Assembly (NCBI RefSeq): GCF_029510815.1
Contig: NZ_CP120360.1
Coordinates: 3,286,001 to 3,350,000 of the forward strand
Source of the DNA: Janibacter sp. DB-40
Lineage (GTDB): Bacteria; Actinomycetota; Actinomycetes; Actinomycetales; Dermatophilaceae
Direction of reading: 5' to 3'
DNA length: 64,000 nucleotides
In this document: positions 62,925-64,000 of the stretch, in pieces
How the letters are laid out: each line of letters begins with the position of its first letter
How positions within the stretch are numbered: the stretch's first letter is position 1
The notes under the pieces: model-generated
Databases searched by the model: none
Seen by the model: the letters and a program-made list of their open reading frames with translations, nothing else
Told to the model about the DNA's origin: nothing
Position numbers and translations under genes: made by a program

Positions 62925-63932
62925 TCAGGTGTTCTTACCGGGCTTCTTCGGCGACTGGCCGCTGGACTTCTTGGCTCGCTTCTTCGACATCGGCTGCTCT
63001 CGCTGGCCGGAGAGGACCCCCTTCGTGCGCAGCTCCTCCTCCATCTCGAGGTCGTGGGCCCGCTCGCGGGTCTCCTCGTAGGTGTCGATCGGCTTGCCCC
63101 GCTTGCGGCGACGCTCCTGCATGGCCTTCTCGGCCGCAGATCCCGGCGCCGGCATGCGTCGGATGACGTAGAACTGCTGGCACATGGTCCACAGGTTCGT
63201 CGTGAACCAGTAGATGAGGACACCGACGGGGAAGAAGACTCCGGAGACGGCGAAGATGATGGGGAAGAGGTAGAGCATCATCTTCTGCTGCTGGGCGAAC
63301 TGGCCCTCCAGCGCCGATGCCGGCATGTTCTTGCGCATCAGCTGGTACTGCGTGGTGAAGGTCGTCGCTGACATCAGGATGATCAGCACGACCGTGACGA
63401 TCCGCACGGACCAGTTGTCGGCGGCGTTGAACTGCGCGGACAGCTGCGCGCCGAAGATGGCGGATGACTCCGCCTGGGCCGCCACGTACTGGGTGATCGG
63501 ACCGATGGCGTTGGCCTGACCGGCACCGATCTCGTCGAGGGAGTTCAGGACCCGGAAGAGTCCGAAGAAGAAGGGCGACTGCGCCAGGATCGGCAGGCAC
63601 GAGGAGAACGGGTTGGTCCCGCTGTCCTTGTACAGCGCCATCGTCTCTTCCGTCATCTTCTGACGGGACTCGGGGTCCTTCTTGTCCTTGTACTTCGCCT
63701 GGATCTTCTGCATCTCGGGCTGGATGAGCTGCATCTTGCGCGAGGCATGGATCTGCTTGACGAAGAGGGGAATGAGGGCAGCCCTCATGACCAGGACGAG
63801 GCCGACGATGGACAGTGTCCACGTCCAGCCGCTGGCCTCCGGCAGACCGATCGAGGTCAGTGCGCTGTGCCACAGATACATGATCCAGGCGACGAGCCAC
63901 TCGAAGGGGTACATGATGTCGCTGAAGCTCAC
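62925..63932 (-). CDS. yidC: membrane protein insertase YidC (short Gram-positive/Oxa1 type)
   Basis: 335 residues from GTG 63932. Five to six helices: the first near 28-50 (WTLSIVGLVLVMRAALIPLF), a cytoplasmic coiled hairpin (EMQKIQAKYKDKKDPESRQK), FSSCLPILAQSPFFFGLFRV near 120, and the late helices with VGVLIYWFTTNLWTMCQQF. Basic C-terminal tail (KKRAKKSSGQSPKKPGKNT) that binds ribosomes. It inserts proteins into the cytoplasmic membrane. Start overlaps the upstream stop (GTGA). Confidence 0.95.
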   Translation of the reverse strand: MSFSDIMYPFEWLVAWIMYLWHSALTSIGLPEASGWTWTLSIVGLVLVMRAALIPLFVKQIHASRKMQLIQPEMQKIQAKYKDKKDPESRQKMTEETMALYKDSGTNPFSSCLPILAQSPFFFGLFRVLNSLDEIGAGQANAIGPITQYVAAQAESSAIFGAQLSAQFNAADNWSVRIVTVVLIILMSATTFTTQYQLMRKNMPASALEGQFAQQQKMMLYLFPIIFAVSGVFFPVGVLIYWFTTNLWTMCQQFYVIRRMPAPGSAAEKAMQERRRKRGKPIDTYEETRERAHDLEMEEELRTKGVLSGQREQPMSKKRAKKSSGQSPKKPGKNT

Positions 63933-64000
63933 TCGGTGAACATCCTTTTGTCGGTGACGTCGCGTACGACGCCGTCGTCGTCCTCCACCCGGGCCAGCTG
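63929..64000 (-). CDS. C-terminal 23 residues of the gene upstream of yidC
   Basis: Only 23 codons and the stop are in the window (QLARVEDDDGVVRDVTDKR then MFTE). By synteny this would be yidD (membrane protein insertion efficiency factor), perhaps with an extended tail, but nothing in these residues proves it. Confidence 0.4.
   Translation of the reverse strand, partial: QLARVEDDDGVVRDVTDKRMFTE

Noticed and set aside
2180..63909. CGAAGGGG as a KOPS-like or Chi-like polar signal
   Set aside because: Counts on the two strands are nearly equal across a region lying on one side of the origin, whereas such signals are strongly strand-biased.

Overview
The window is GC-rich (roughly 70%) DNA from an actinomycete. 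The right end follows a very conserved actinobacterial order next to the replication origin: yidC, jag/khpB, rsmG, four parS sites, parA, parB, trxA, trxB, anti-sigma gene, a pseudokinase, murJ, a DUF6049 gene and a NUDIX gene. pcnB lies further left, and the ino1/padR, PBP, GT87, rpsF-ssb-rpsR-rplI block further left still. Gene content, tight GTGA/ATGA coupling and an S18 without zinc cysteines suggest Micrococcales, perhaps Intrasporangiaceae. That placement is inference. oriC/dnaA should lie just beyond base 64000.

Layout. 1-6.2 kb (minus): myo-inositol catabolic operon iolG-iolE-iolC-aldolase-iolB-iolD (iolD runs off the edge), with a divergent GntR/UTRA regulator and a candidate IolR operator between them. 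7.1-10.2 kb: a MATE exporter and an alanine/glycine:sodium symporter, preceded by a 42-bp tandem repeat. 10.3-12.2 kb: a SUFU-like protein and an OmpA/lipoprotein pair. 12.4-19.8 kb: ribosomal/ssb operon, GT87 membrane protein, bifunctional PBP, and PadR plus inositol-1-phosphate synthase. 19.9-21.7 kb: a second OmpA/lipoprotein pair.

21.7-49.6 kb is the accessory part. A Tad/Flp pilus operon (22.9-31.4 kb: zinc-ribbon protein, CpaB, a CpaE-TadE fusion, TadE, TadA, TadB, TadC, histidine kinase, response regulator) is followed by the Flp pilin and a TadG-like gene. To the right lie four related modules. Each has a large protein (or its remnant) built on a Flp-pilin-type class III leader, a lipoprotein and a small membrane protein: A (32.7-36.8 kb, which also has an SGNH esterase with a pilin leader), B (37.0-41.0 kb, which also carries the only visible prepilin peptidase), C (47.2-49.6 kb) and D (45.3-47.1 kb, decayed). 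The flp promoter and the promoters of A, B and C share clustered GGGCCC boxes at a fixed distance (29-30 bp) from the -10 element. I read this as one co-regulated regulon of pilin-like exported proteins that use the Tad machinery. It is the best candidate here for an undescribed system. Housekeeping genes (a biotinyl carrier, FHA, PP2C, pcnB) sit between B and D.

Broken genes: the module C pilin-like gene is out of frame at a run of eight C, the module D copy is truncated and frameshifted, the DUF6049 gene is frameshifted at a perfect inverted repeat, and sigM seems reduced to a short remnant while its anti-sigma gene is intact. I saw no rRNA, tRNA, CRISPR array, insertion sequence or prophage. 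All domain and homology statements come from reading the translated sequence; no searches were run.
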